DNA of 30,586 bases from Acidobacteriaceae bacterium UBA1795 (GTDB lineage Bacteria > Acidobacteriota > Terriglobia > Terriglobales > Acidobacteriaceae): assembly GCA_002314435.1 (NCBI GenBank), contig DCFV01000203.1:1-30586 (forward strand), given 5' to 3'. Below the pieces are notes generated by a model. It did not search any database. It was not told the DNA's origin and saw nothing but the letters and a program-made list of their open reading frames with translations. Position 1 is the stretch's first letter. Each line of letters opens with the position of its first letter. Shown piece after piece: positions 1 to 8,396 of the stretch. The translations under genes and the position numbers were made by a program.

Positions 1-121
1 CTTGATACCTAGCGTACATGGTGATGAACTCGAACGCATCCGATGACAACAACCAACGCAGATGGAAAAGGGTGTACGCCAGATGCTGTTCCAGCCGGAA
101 CCAGAAGGAAGCGCTAATGGC

Positions 122-156
122 GCGCCAAGTGGCGCCCCTGCACCAGAATTGGTGCA
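122..156. repeat. Two adjacent short inverted repeats in the left-edge non-coding stretch
   Basis: GCGCCA-AG-TGGCGC (122-135) is followed closely by TGCACCA-GAAT-TGGTGCA (139-156), both perfect. No T-run follows on either strand, so this does not look like an ordinary terminator. It lies just past the 3' end of the tRNA gene. I see no supported gene in positions 1-196. Confidence 0.4.
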
Positions 157-196
157 TCCCCAGTCTGCAGAATCGATTGTAAGTGGTTGATTTTAA

Positions 197-273
<77 letters not shown>

Positions 274-413
274 ACGTGGTTGCAGAAGCGAATTCGACGG
301 GCGCTGCCTGGTGCGTTCGTCCCTCAGAATACGCTTGAATTAGTTTAGCAGAAACCTCGCGAACGCGGAGGGCGGGCTGGACCGGATCGAGGGTGTAAGC
401 GAACAGGAATCAG

Positions 414-453
414 AAAAAAGCCCGCTACTGCGGGGAACTGTGTGCAGCGGGCT
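414..453 (-). terminator. Rho-independent terminator of the M28 peptidase gene
   Basis: On the minus strand AGCCCGCT (453-446) pairs with AGCGGGCT (426-419), and a run of six T residues follows at once (419-414). It lies about 30 bp beyond the peptidase stop codon at 483, which fits termination of that transcript before the tRNA gene. Confidence 0.8.
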
Positions 454-482
454 CTTTGCGGGGCTTTTGTTACGGTGGAGTT

Positions 483-2267
483 CTACTTCTTTTCCAACTC
501 GGCCGGAAGGACGGCACCGGGGAAGATGCCTTCGAGCGGCGCGCGCTTCTTTTCTTCAGCTAGAGGATCGGGCAGCTGTTTGCGTGGCATCATCTGGTCA
601 CGCTGCGCGGCGTTGTAGAGGAAGATGGCCTCGACAGTGGCGATCTGCTTCAGGTCCGCCGGCTGCAGGCGCTCGTAGACGTCCTCGTTGGAATGGTGCG
701 TGCGGCTCTCGTAGTCCATATCGTCCTGGATGAACTGGAAGCCTGGGATGCCTACTGCGTCGAAGCTGAGGTGGTCGGTGCCGCCGGTGTTGCGCATGGT
801 TAGCGTGGACACGCCCAGGTCCTTGAGCGGGGCGATCCACTGGGCGAAGATGGGCGCGACGGCCGCGTTTCCCTGCAGATAGACACCGCGAATCTTGCCA
901 GTGCCGTTGTCCACGTTGAAGTAGGCGGAGATGAGTTTCTGCTCGGGCTTAACCTCGAGCGGGCCGGCGGCCTTGCGAATGAACTCAGGCAGGACTATTT
1001 GGTCGGGCGCGGTTGAGAGAGCAGCTGAGCCGAAGTGCTGCTTAGCATATCCCTTGGAGCCGAACAGTCCCTGTTCTTCGCCAGTCCACAGGGCGATGCG
1101 GATGGTGCGGCGCGGCTTGACGCCGAGGGCCTTGAGGATGCGGACGGCCTCCATGGCGACGACAGAGCCTGCGCCGTTGTCAGTGGCGCCGGTGCCGGCG
1201 ATCCAGCTATCGAGGTGGCCGCCGACCATGACGATTTGGTCCTTCAGCTTGGGATCGGTGCCGGGGATTTCGGCGACGGTGTTGAATGCGTGCTCGTGCT
1301 CGCCGGTGAGCTTGGTTTCAATGTCGATTTCGACGGTGACGGGCACGTGTGCCTCAGTGAGGCGAAAGAGGCGACCGTAGCTCTCAATGGCGGCTACCGC
1401 AACAGGGATTTTGACGCGCTTCTCGGCCAAGTATGGGGTGCGGCCGAGCGTGGCGCCGTTGTCGTCGAAGAATGTACCGCCGGAGCCGCCGCTGTTCTTG
1501 CCGTCGCGGCTGGGTTCGATGACGGCGGCTACGTTTTCGTCGACGAAGAACTGGGCGACCTTGTCGATGAGCTTCATGCGCTCTACGTAGGTGCGCAGGC
1601 GGGCCTGCATCTCCGGCGAAAGGCCGCCGGCACCGGCGCTGACCGGAAACTCGGCAAGGTCTTCGAGCTCTTTCTCGGAATAGCGATCGAAGAGCGCCTT
1701 ATCGACTGGTGGCACGTCGCGCATGGGCCCATAGAGCACGATTTTGCCGCCGAGCTTGCCCTTGTACTGGTAGAGATCCTTCTCGTCCTTGACGACAACG
1801 GAGACTACCTCGCCGGTGACGGTGCCGGGCGTGGAGGGTGACCACGGCGTGGCCTGCAGGATGAGCACGGCAGTGTCGGGCGTGACCATGCGGGCCCAGG
1901 TGTTGAGCTGCTGCCAGCCGAGGCCGAACTCACCCCAGTCTTCGAGGTGCGCGTTTTCAAGGCCGATTCTTGTGAGCGTGTCGCGCGTCCACTCGTTGGC
2001 CTTCATGGCGTTGGGCGAGGCGGTGAGGCGGGGGCCGATGCCGTCGGTCAGCGCGGAGGCAAACTCCATCACGTGGGAGTGGTTGAGTCCTTCGTCGCGG
2101 ATGCGCTGGTACATGGTCAGGTCGAGTGACTCGGCGGCGGGCTGCACTTCGGCATAAGGATCGACGGGCGCGGGGGCAGGCGCGGCCTTTGGTTTGTAGG
2201 CGGCGTAGAGCAGAGACGCCACGGCAAGCAGAAGAGCGGGCGCAAGGCGGACCAACTTCAAAAACAT
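483..2267 (-). CDS. Secreted M28-family zinc metallopeptidase
   Basis: Encodes a 594-residue exported peptidase of clan MH, a family of aminopeptidases and carboxypeptidases that use two zinc ions. I chose the ATG at 2267 because GGAGA lies eight bases upstream and the product then opens with a normal Sec signal (MFLKLVRLAP, hydrophobic run to about residue 24). The next 160 residues include a protease-associated-like region before the catalytic domain. Zinc and catalytic residues are visible in order: H351-x-D353, D363 in ATDNGAG, the E397-E398 pair in WTGEE, D453 in NVDNG, and H524/H525 in RTHHSNED. All expected ligands are present, so the enzyme should be active. Substrate specificity cannot be read from the sequence. 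An in-frame start 57 bp upstream would bury the signal peptide and is less likely. It lies 122 bp downstream of the HDOD gene on the same strand, with its own terminator. Confidence 0.93.
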   Translation of the reverse strand: MFLKLVRLAPALLLAVASLLYAAYKPKAAPAPAPVDPYAEVQPAAESLDLTMYQRIRDEGLNHSHVMEFASALTDGIGPRLTASPNAMKANEWTRDTLTRIGLENAHLEDWGEFGLGWQQLNTWARMVTPDTAVLILQATPWSPSTPGTVTGEVVSVVVKDEKDLYQYKGKLGGKIVLYGPMRDVPPVDKALFDRYSEKELEDLAEFPVSAGAGGLSPEMQARLRTYVERMKLIDKVAQFFVDENVAAVIEPSRDGKNSGGSGGTFFDDNGATLGRTPYLAEKRVKIPVAVAAIESYGRLFRLTEAHVPVTVEIDIETKLTGEHEHAFNTVAEIPGTDPKLKDQIVMVGGHLDSWIAGTGATDNGAGSVVAMEAVRILKALGVKPRRTIRIALWTGEEQGLFGSKGYAKQHFGSAALSTAPDQIVLPEFIRKAAGPLEVKPEQKLISAYFNVDNGTGKIRGVYLQGNAAVAPIFAQWIAPLKDLGVSTLTMRNTGGTDHLSFDAVGIPGFQFIQDDMDYESRTHHSNEDVYERLQPADLKQIATVEAIFLYNAAQRDQMMPRKQLPDPLAEEKKRAPLEGIFPGAVLPAELEKK

Positions 2268-2389
2268 GGGGTTCTCCGATGAGATGGGAAGTTCGTGCAG
2301 GGTATGACAGGCATTGTAGGTCATGGACCTACCGAAATCGCTGCATGGTCAACGCGTCCGGCAAGTAGGCGTGCGTGGTGAGAACCGCG

Positions 2390-3646
2390 CTAGGCAATGG
2401 AACTGGAGGATGTCTCGGCCCAGACAAGGGCCTGACTATGGCAATGGACGAGATCTGACTGCTCGAGGCCGAGAGAGGCGCTGAGTCCATCGCAGGCGGC
2501 CCAGTTGCCACGCTCGCAGGCGATCATCCACTGAAGCAGTGCACCCTCGGGGATATCCTTGCCGCGCAGCGCGTCGCTGGCTTTCTGGCGCAGCGGCAGC
2601 ATGCGGACGAGGTCCTCCATGGTGACGTGCAGCATAGCTGGGAAGAGGCTGACCATGCCGATGAGGTATTGCTCGGCGGGTGTCTGGCGGCAGAGTCTGG
2701 CGGCGAGTTCGCAGAAACGGCCACGGACGTAGGCCAAGCGCAAAAGCTCGGGAGGCTGCTCGGCGCTGAAGTCGCTGGCGATCGCCAGAGTGGCGATGCG
2801 GCGGAAGGATTCCTGTCCGATGAGCACGAGAGCCAGCTGGATGCTGGTGACCTCCTGGCGGACGGCACAGATGGGCGAATTGACCAGGCGCAGCAGGCGG
2901 TAGGTGAGTGAGGCATCGCAGGTGACCAACTGGCTGAGGCGATGCAAGTCGTATGGGTTGTTCTGTAACAGCTCAAGGATTTCGAGATGTACGAGCCGGT
3001 TGCCAGGGATCTTGTGGCCGCGCACCAACTCGGGAAAGCAGAAATAGTAGCCCTGGAAAAGATGGAAGCCTTCGGCGGCAGCCTGACGGAATTCCTCATG
3101 AGTTTCCACATTCTTGGCAACCAGCAGCAGCGACGCTTTGTCGAAGCCGGCAAGAATTGCGCGACGAGCAGCCTCGTCGTGGGCAGCAAAGTCGACCTTG
3201 ATGTAGTCAGCCAGATCGGTCACCGGGGTCACGGTGCCATTGAAGTCGTTCAGCGCCAGCCAGAAGCCCATCTCCTTGAGCTGTCGGCAGGCAGCCATCA
3301 GCTCGAAGGTCGGCTCGGAGTTGGCAGGGAGTTCCACTACGGTCAGGTTGGGCGGCAGCATCTGCACCCAACTGCGGGTGATTGCATTGGCGGTGCAGGG
3401 GACAAAGGCAGGCAGGCCGCGGGCCAGCCGTTCCAGGCCCTGCACGATTGAGTTGTCGAGTACGGTACGCGCCGCAAGTTCAGACTCGGCGGCCTCGGTG
3501 GGCTGGCGTCCGCCGCAAAACAGCAGTTCGTAACCGTGGACATTGCTGCAAGCGTCGAGGATGGGCTGGCGGGCCATGTAGCACCGCTCTTCGTTGCTCT
3601 CGCGAGTGCTGTGGAGTGGATTTTCAGGAATTGAGAACGTCGCCAT
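2390..3646 (-). CDS. Degenerate EAL domain plus HDOD domain signalling protein
   Basis: The 418-residue product has the two-domain layout of YuxH/CdgJ-like proteins: an N-terminal EAL-type fold (about residues 25-210) and a C-terminal HDOD domain (about 220-400). The EAL part begins with the characteristic ARQPILD and YELLF motifs and keeps IKVDF and FQGYYF. The usual DDFG catalytic stretch reads NDFNG and the EAL triplet is not intact, so c-di-GMP hydrolysis is unlikely and a binding or scaffolding role is more plausible. The HDOD half shows the conserved LRLVNSP and a following L-x-L-I-G region typical of these helical signalling modules. No signal peptide or membrane segment is visible, so it is cytosolic. 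The start is either GTG at 3652 or the ATG used here; neither has a strong ribosome binding site. Partners cannot be inferred from its neighbours. Confidence 0.88.
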   Translation of the reverse strand: MATFSIPENPLHSTRESNEERCYMARQPILDACSNVHGYELLFCGGRQPTEAAESELAARTVLDNSIVQGLERLARGLPAFVPCTANAITRSWVQMLPPNLTVVELPANSEPTFELMAACRQLKEMGFWLALNDFNGTVTPVTDLADYIKVDFAAHDEAARRAILAGFDKASLLLVAKNVETHEEFRQAAAEGFHLFQGYYFCFPELVRGHKIPGNRLVHLEILELLQNNPYDLHRLSQLVTCDASLTYRLLRLVNSPICAVRQEVTSIQLALVLIGQESFRRIATLAIASDFSAEQPPELLRLAYVRGRFCELAARLCRQTPAEQYLIGMVSLFPAMLHVTMEDLVRMLPLRQKASDALRGKDIPEGALLQWMIACERGNWAACDGLSASLGLEQSDLVHCHSQALVWAETSSSSIA

Positions 3647-3788
3647 ACGCACCTACCCGAGCCGGTTATCGCGCGGCGAAAGGCAAAAGTTGAGGAAGCG
3701 TCCTGAAGTTGGACACATGGATGGTCTAGTTTGGCGCAGGAGGCTGTGCGGGGTCACAGGGATGCGACCCCCGCGCCGAAGGCAGGCG

Positions 3789-4406
3789 CTAGTCGCTGGT
3801 GCCGCTGTTTTCGACGCCGGCAGGCAGATCGAGGGCGACGAGGGCGAAGCGGGTGCGGTCTTTGCCGGAGTCTTCAAAGCCAACGATGTGCTGGTGGCGC
3901 TTGGAGCCGGCCTTGAGATTAAGTTTGTCGCTGAGGTCCACCCCGTTGTCCTTGTCGTTGAACTTGAACTTCGTGTGCTTGCCTTCGTCACTGCAGCTGA
4001 GCCCTTCGGCGGTCACGGCGGGGGTTCCGACGGGTGCATTTCCCTGGCAGGTGAGCACGTCTCCGTAGCGGGCGAGGGCTTTCTTATAGAAAGCGACCAC
4101 CTGGTCACGGCTGTCGGCTGTTTCGTAAGAGACAACGCGGACGCGGAGCTGCCACTCGCCAAAGCCCATGTGCACGTCGGCGGATTTGTTGTTGTCCTTG
4201 TCCTTCACAATGTTCGCGCTAGGATAGACCGGAAGGCCAAGATCGGCGGCGGTGATCTGGTCGGTGTTCACATGCACGCCGCCGAAGGGCGTATCCACCT
4301 GCACGGTCTTTTCCTGTCCGTTGGCGTCTTTGTCGACGTGGACCCGGCATCCGCTTACACCGAGCGCGAGCGTTCCCGCCAGAAGAATCGTCGCAGTAAA
4401 TTTCAT
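3789..4406 (-). CDS. Small lipoprotein of unknown function
   Basis: The 205-residue product starts with a lipoprotein signal: MKFTATILLAG, then a hydrophobic stretch ending in VSGC, so the mature protein should be lipid-anchored at Cys20. The ATG at 4406 is preceded by AGGA with an eight-base spacer, which is why it is preferred over two in-frame ATGs upstream. The mature part is hydrophilic, rich in Asp, Lys and Asn, and contains one region resembling the short soluble folds of other acidobacterial envelope proteins (around VVSYETADSRDQVVAFYKKA). I do not recognise a named family with certainty. It is transcribed away from the FecR/DUF6600 gene, sharing a 252-bp intergenic region with it, and runs toward the HDOD gene on the same strand with a 142-bp gap. 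A 6-bp GGGGTC/GACCCC stem at 3750-3771 lacks a T-run. Confidence 0.8.
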   Translation of the reverse strand: MKFTATILLAGTLALGVSGCRVHVDKDANGQEKTVQVDTPFGGVHVNTDQITAADLGLPVYPSANIVKDKDNNKSADVHMGFGEWQLRVRVVSYETADSRDQVVAFYKKALARYGDVLTCQGNAPVGTPAVTAEGLSCSDEGKHTKFKFNDKDNGVDLSDKLNLKAGSKRHQHIVGFEDSGKDRTRFALVALDLPAGVENSGTSD

Positions 4407-4457
4407 GGCAGTGATCCTCATGTAAGTGTTGTACGTCATAGAGTCGGGGTTGGTTCC

Positions 4458-4466
4458 GGGGGGGGG
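4458..4466. repeat. G9 homopolymer in a divergent promoter region
   Basis: Nine consecutive G residues sit in the 252-bp region between two divergently transcribed envelope-protein genes, 52 bp from the lipoprotein start. No coding sequence covers it. Tracts of this length can slip during replication. Confidence 0.7.
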
Positions 4467-4658
4467 TAAGAGGGTAACGATCTTTTTGCCACTTTCCGCA
4501 TCCTACCGGGTTAGTATCTGCATGGCCTGACGCCGGTCCTCCGGCAGTGGCCCCAGCGGAAGGAAAAGCGACCGCTCGACATCCCCCAACGAAAGGCCCC
4601 GGACCGCCCGCGCATGTACAGATGGGAGGCCGGCGAGCCGCAGGAAAGGAAAGATCTT

Positions 4659-6887
4659 ATGCGTTTCTTTGCTCTCGCTTCAGTACGCGTTTCCCGATGG
4701 ACCGCACTGGGCTTAGTTCTGGTGGCGTTTGGAGTCCTGACGGTACAGGCGCAGGACGATCCGCCGGACCAGGCGGGTCGGATCTCTGCACTCTTCGGCA
4801 CGGTCTCCATTCAGCCGGCGGGTTCGCAGGACTGGGGTCAGGTGTACACGAACCTGCCCGTTGGGCCCGGCGACCGTATCTATACCGATCAGGACGGCAC
4901 AGTCGAGGTACAGGTAGGTCAGACGTATCTGCGTATTGGCCCGAATACCGACATCACATTGGTGGGCGACGACGCCAACGGTGTTACGTGGGGGCTTGCA
5001 CAGGGATCTGTGCATCTGCGCTCGTACGGGCTCTGGCAAGGCCAGGTTCTGAATGTGAGCACGCCGAACGGCAACGGACAACTGAACACAGCTGGCGAAC
5101 TCCGCTTGGACGCGCTGCCGAACCAGGAAGCGACGATCTTCAGCTCGATTTCGGGTGGGCTGGTGGTATCGGGAGCCGGTGGCTTCTGGCAGGAAATGGG
5201 CAACTCGCAGTCGTTGGAACTGGCGGGGATCAACCCGGTGTATCCGCAGTGGCTGCAGCCGGTGGCTCCGGACTATCTGGACCAATGGAGCCGGCAGCGC
5301 GACGAGCAGATTGCAAATGCCTACTCCTACCGCTACGTGAACCCGGAAGTGCCGGGCGCGGCGGAGCTGGACGCTGACGGTGACTGGATTCCGGACTCGG
5401 ACTACGGACCGATGTGGTATCCGCGCAACGTTTCGGCAGACTGGCAGCCCTACCACTACGGCCACTGGATTAACCGCCAACCATGGGGCTGGGTGTGGGT
5501 GGAGGATGAACGGTGGGGCTATGCTCCGTTCCATTACGGCCGTTGGGTGATGTATCGGGGACGCTGGGGCTGGGTGCCGGGACCGCGCGAGGTGCGTCCG
5601 GTCTGGTCGCCGGCGCTGGTGGTGTTTGCCTCGGGCGGCAATGTGGGTGGGGTGGGCCTGTCGGCGTGGTTTCCACTAGGTCCGGGAGAGGCCTACCGCC
5701 CGTGGTATCGGTGCAGCCCGCACTATATTGACCGCGTGAACATCAGCAATATTCACGAGAGCCGCGAAGTACACGTTCGGAACACGTACGTGAATATTGT
5801 GAATGTTCGGAATGTCACCTATGTGAACCGGAAGGTGGGCGTGAGCGCCATGCGTCCGGACGACTTTGCTGCCGGGCGACCGGTACGACAGGCCGCGGTG
5901 CAGGTGGACCGGCGACAGTTTGACCACGTGCAGGTGGTGGACCGGCCGGCAGAAGCGACGCGGCAGTCATTTGTGACGCGGCCTGTGGCGCGGCCCGTAC
6001 CGGTGACGGTGGCCGACAAGGCGCCAGTGTTCATCAATAAGCAGGGGATGCAAATCTCGGCCAGGCCGGGCGCGGCGCCGGTGCAGCCACAGGTGCGCCA
6101 GATCGCTCCGCCGCAACCGGTGCCGGGACGCACGGTGGTGGCGCCTCCACCGGGAAGCCGCTACCCCAATGCGAGCCAGCCGGCTCAACAGGGTGGCAAC
6201 GGTCAGCCGTCAGGACCATCGGCACGTCCGGTCGGTCGTCCGGCGACGCAGCAGGACAACTCGCCGCGGCAGTTCCCGGGCCTGGGCGGGAGCCCGAATG
6301 TACCGCAGAACCAGCCGCAGCCGCCTGTGAACAACGCGCCAAAGGCACAGCCGCAGCCGCCTGCGCAGCAGACTCCGAACGGCCAGCCGTCTGGTCCGTC
6401 GGCTCGCCCGGTGGGACGTCCTGCTTCGCCGCAGGACAATTCGCCACGGCAGCTCCCGGGGCAGGGTGCGCCCCCGAATGCTCCGCAGAACCAGCCGCAG
6501 CCGCCTGCGAACAACCCGCCGAAGGCACAGCCGCAGCCGCCGGCAAATAACGCACCTCCGACGCAGAATGCGCAGCCGCAGCAGAAGGCGAGCCCGCCGG
6601 CGAACCGCCAGGACTATGGACCGGTAGAGCCGAGCAAGCGCCCGGATACCGCACCAACGCAGCCACCCACGGTGGCGAAGCCAAACCCGCAGCCCGCGCA
6701 GCCGCAGCAACCACAGCAACCGCAGGCGAAGCCGCAGCCGCGTCAGGACTACGGGCAACAGAAGCAGGGCCATCCACAGGACCACGAGCAGGATCAGGCC
6801 CGGCCGAACAAGAATGACAACAATCAGAACAAGGATCAGAACAACAAGAAGGACCAGAAGAAGGATGAGAAGAAGAAAGAAAACTAA
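4659..6887 (+). CDS. Secreted FecR/DUF6600-type protein with Pro/Gln-rich tail
   Basis: The 742-residue product is exported: a signal peptide (residues 1-31, ending VQA-QDD) follows a strong purine-rich ribosome binding site at 4642-4653, which fixes this ATG over one 45 bp upstream. Residues about 35-180 form a FecR-like domain (GRISALFGTVSIQ, then GPGDRIYTDQDG and a run of beta strands). Residues about 200-360 are the tryptophan-rich DUF6600 region, with repeated Y-x-x-G-x-W and WGYAPFHYGRW units. From about 470 onward the protein is Pro/Gln/Asn-rich and low complexity, including a 60-residue unit present twice in tandem, and it ends in a lysine-rich tail. The organisation suggests a cell-surface or periplasmic structural protein, not a sigma-factor regulator: there is no transmembrane FecR architecture and no neighbouring ECF sigma gene. 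Its function is unknown. Confidence 0.9.
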   Translation: MRFFALASVRVSRWTALGLVLVAFGVLTVQAQDDPPDQAGRISALFGTVSIQPAGSQDWGQVYTNLPVGPGDRIYTDQDGTVEVQVGQTYLRIGPNTDITLVGDDANGVTWGLAQGSVHLRSYGLWQGQVLNVSTPNGNGQLNTAGELRLDALPNQEATIFSSISGGLVVSGAGGFWQEMGNSQSLELAGINPVYPQWLQPVAPDYLDQWSRQRDEQIANAYSYRYVNPEVPGAAELDADGDWIPDSDYGPMWYPRNVSADWQPYHYGHWINRQPWGWVWVEDERWGYAPFHYGRWVMYRGRWGWVPGPREVRPVWSPALVVFASGGNVGGVGLSAWFPLGPGEAYRPWYRCSPHYIDRVNISNIHESREVHVRNTYVNIVNVRNVTYVNRKVGVSAMRPDDFAAGRPVRQAAVQVDRRQFDHVQVVDRPAEATRQSFVTRPVARPVPVTVADKAPVFINKQGMQISARPGAAPVQPQVRQIAPPQPVPGRTVVAPPPGSRYPNASQPAQQGGNGQPSGPSARPVGRPATQQDNSPRQFPGLGGSPNVPQNQPQPPVNNAPKAQPQPPAQQTPNGQPSGPSARPVGRPASPQDNSPRQLPGQGAPPNAPQNQPQPPANNPPKAQPQPPANNAPPTQNAQPQQKASPPANRQDYGPVEPSKRPDTAPTQPPTVAKPNPQPAQPQQPQQPQAKPQPRQDYGQQKQGHPQDHEQDQARPNKNDNNQNKDQNNKKDQKKDEKKKEN
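6198..6557 (+). repeat. Tandem duplication, two 180-bp units inside the FecR/DUF6600 gene
   Basis: Unit 1 (6198-6377) and unit 2 (6378-6557) encode closely similar 60-residue segments starting NGQPSGPSARPVGRPA. Matching landmarks are offset by exactly 180 bp (for example the GAC of DNSPRQ at 6255 and 6435). The units differ by scattered substitutions, many synonymous, so the duplication is not very recent. The reading frame is kept. Confidence 0.92.
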
Positions 6888-6910
6888 GCCACGTGCAGGC
6901 ATAGCAGCAG

Positions 6911-6949
6911 AGAGGGGCCCCGCCTTATGCGGTGGCCCCTCTTGCTTTT
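6911..6949 (+). terminator. Terminator between the FecR/DUF6600 gene and the small membrane peptide gene
   Basis: AGAGGGGCC plus CCGC pairs with GCGG and GGCCCCTCT around the loop CTTAT, followed by TTGCTTTT. It starts 24 bp after the FecR/DUF6600 stop codon. The stem also lies just beyond the end of the convergent minus-strand small gene, so it may serve both transcripts. Confidence 0.85.
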
Positions 6950-6960
6950 CGCTGGCAGTG

Positions 6961-7068
6961 TCAGTGAGCTGAGTGGCCGTCTTCTTTTGAACTGGTGGAG
7001 AAGAGGATGGAAGCGGCGAAGACGGCAACGATGAGCGGCACGATGAAGAACGGGGAAGTGATGTCCAC
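6961..7068 (-). CDS. Small (35-residue) single-pass membrane peptide
   Basis: A short reading frame starts with GTG at 7068, preceded by AAGGAGA (7084-7078) nine bases upstream. Its product is a single hydrophobic helix (SPFFIVPLIVAVFAASILF, residues 4-22) with a short hydrophilic tail ending SKEDGHSAH. It ends at a TGA 12 bp from the shared terminator. The strong ribosome binding site, clean single-pass topology and convergent terminator support a real gene. It is transcribed away from the aldo/keto reductase gene with 164 bp between the starts. I do not recognise the family. The longer frame running upstream to 7206 has no supporting start. Function is unknown; single-helix peptides of this size often act as accessory subunits of membrane complexes, but nothing here shows which one. 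Confidence 0.6.
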   Translation of the reverse strand: MDITSPFFIVPLIVAVFAASILFSTSSKEDGHSAH

Positions 7069-7232
7069 GAGGCAGAGTCTCCTTGTGCAAGGTAGAGTAC
7101 CAAATGCGCGGCAGGGTTGGAGTGAGCTCACGCTTGAAGGGGCTTCGGAGGCGCTGATTTTCTCGGTGTCCGGTGCTGCGGGCGCGGGGTATGATGAGGC
7201 CTGCACGGCAGCGAGGCCGCGGAGGGGACAGC

Positions 7233-8312
7233 ATGAGCGAATCGAACGCGACGAATGGTTTGAAGCCTGGACGCCGGGAGTTTCTAAAGGCAGGCGGTGC
7301 GGTGACGGCGGCGCTGCTGGCGCCTGCAGGCGCGCTGGCCGCGACAGAGAAGACCATGCCAGGGCTGCCGATGAATCCTCGGACGCCCGATGCCATGCCT
7401 ACGCGCAACCTGGGCAAGACGGGCTACAAGGTGGGCATCTTTTCTCTGGGCGGGCAGGCGTCAATCGAGAAGCCGAACAACTTCGATGTGGCGGTGCCGA
7501 TTATTGAACGCGCGCTCGATCTCGGCGTGAACTACATCGACACGTCGTCAATCTATGGCGGGCCTGAGCGGTGGAGCGAGCAGTATGTGGGCCACGTGAT
7601 GGCGAAGCGGCGCAACGAGACGTTTCTCGCTACCAAGACGCGAGAGCGTACACGCGACGACTCGATGCGCATGATCGAGAAATCGCTGCAACTGCTGCAG
7701 ACAGACCACGTGGACCTTTGGCAGTTGCATGACATCGGCACCATGCACGACATCGATGCCGTGTTTGCCAAAGGTGGCGCGATGGAGGCGCTGCTCGAAA
7801 TGAAGGAGCAGAAGGTGGTGCGCTGCCTGGGGCTCACGGGACACTACCGCCCCGAGGCGCTGATGGAAGGCATCCATCGCTACCCCTTTGACACCATCCT
7901 GATGGCAATGAGCGCGGCAGACCCGCACCACTACAGCTTCAACGACGGGCTGTTGCCGCTGGCAGTTGAAAAGCAGATGGGCATCATCGGCATGAAAATT
8001 CCCGGGCGCGGACGGATTCTGTCCACGTGGACACCGCCGCCGGTCGAGTCCCAGAAGCATTCGTGGGAGGGCATGACGATTCAAACCACGTCGCCGGGTA
8101 CGCTGAAAATGCGCGAGGCGATGTATTACGCGTTGTCGAAGCCGGTGAGTACGGTAATCATTGGCTGCGACACTGTAGCGCAGCTTGAAGAGAACGTGCA
8201 GTACGCTCGCGAGTTTACGCCGCTGAACGAGAAGCAGCAGGAGGAACTGGTGGCCCGCGCCGAGCCGTGCGCGAAGCCGTCACTGTTCTTCCGGTTCTAT
8301 GACAGGCCGTAA
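7233..8312 (+). CDS. Tat-exported aldo/keto reductase
   Basis: A 359-residue NAD(P)H-dependent oxidoreductase of the AKR superfamily. The ATG at 7233 has GGAGGGGAC just upstream and yields a Tat signal: RREFLKA at residues 14-20, a hydrophobic stretch, and AGALAA near 32-37. An upstream in-frame start would hide this signal. The catalytic tetrad is visible as D103 (NYIDTS), Y108 (IYGGPE), K135 (ATKT) and H166 (QLHDIG). Later segments (PFDTILMAMS, GIIGMKIPGRG, and VSTVIIGCDT) match the usual cofactor-binding half of the barrel. Export of a nicotinamide-dependent enzyme through Tat implies that cofactor is bound before transport. The C-terminal tail carries one Cys in EPCAKPS. The physiological substrate is not evident. 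A GCAA-loop hairpin follows the gene. Confidence 0.92.
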   Translation: MSESNATNGLKPGRREFLKAGGAVTAALLAPAGALAATEKTMPGLPMNPRTPDAMPTRNLGKTGYKVGIFSLGGQASIEKPNNFDVAVPIIERALDLGVNYIDTSSIYGGPERWSEQYVGHVMAKRRNETFLATKTRERTRDDSMRMIEKSLQLLQTDHVDLWQLHDIGTMHDIDAVFAKGGAMEALLEMKEQKVVRCLGLTGHYRPEALMEGIHRYPFDTILMAMSAADPHHYSFNDGLLPLAVEKQMGIIGMKIPGRGRILSTWTPPPVESQKHSWEGMTIQTTSPGTLKMREAMYYALSKPVSTVIIGCDTVAQLEENVQYAREFTPLNEKQQEELVARAEPCAKPSLFFRFYDRP

Positions 8313-8356
8313 GTCCAGCCAATTCACATCTGTGTTGCGAATCGGCGATGCGCATA

Positions 8357-8392
8357 AGCAGAAGGCCTCACCGCAAGGTGAGGCTTTCTGCT
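8357..8392. terminator. Bidirectional GCAA-tetraloop terminator between convergent genes
   Basis: AGCAGAAGGCCTCACC (8357-8372) and GGTGAGGCTTTCTGCT (8377-8392) pair over 16 positions with one G-T wobble and a GCAA loop. It lies between the aldo/keto reductase stop (8312) and the convergent DUF1493 stop (8397). The T tract is weak on both sides. Confidence 0.75.
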
Positions 8393-8396
8393 GCAA

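Noticed and set aside
62..190. A 42-codon plus-strand frame ending just before the tRNA
   Set aside because: No ribosome binding site, an in-frame stop shortly upstream, and no recognisable product. Could be a gene remnant but cannot be supported.
3750..3771. A GGGGTC/GACCCC stem as terminator of the small lipoprotein gene
   Set aside because: Only six pairs, a ten-base loop and no T-run.
6210..7103. A 297-codon minus-strand frame rich in Leu and Arg
   Set aside because: It is the mirror of the Pro/Gln-rich repeat coding region; the composition comes from the opposite strand.
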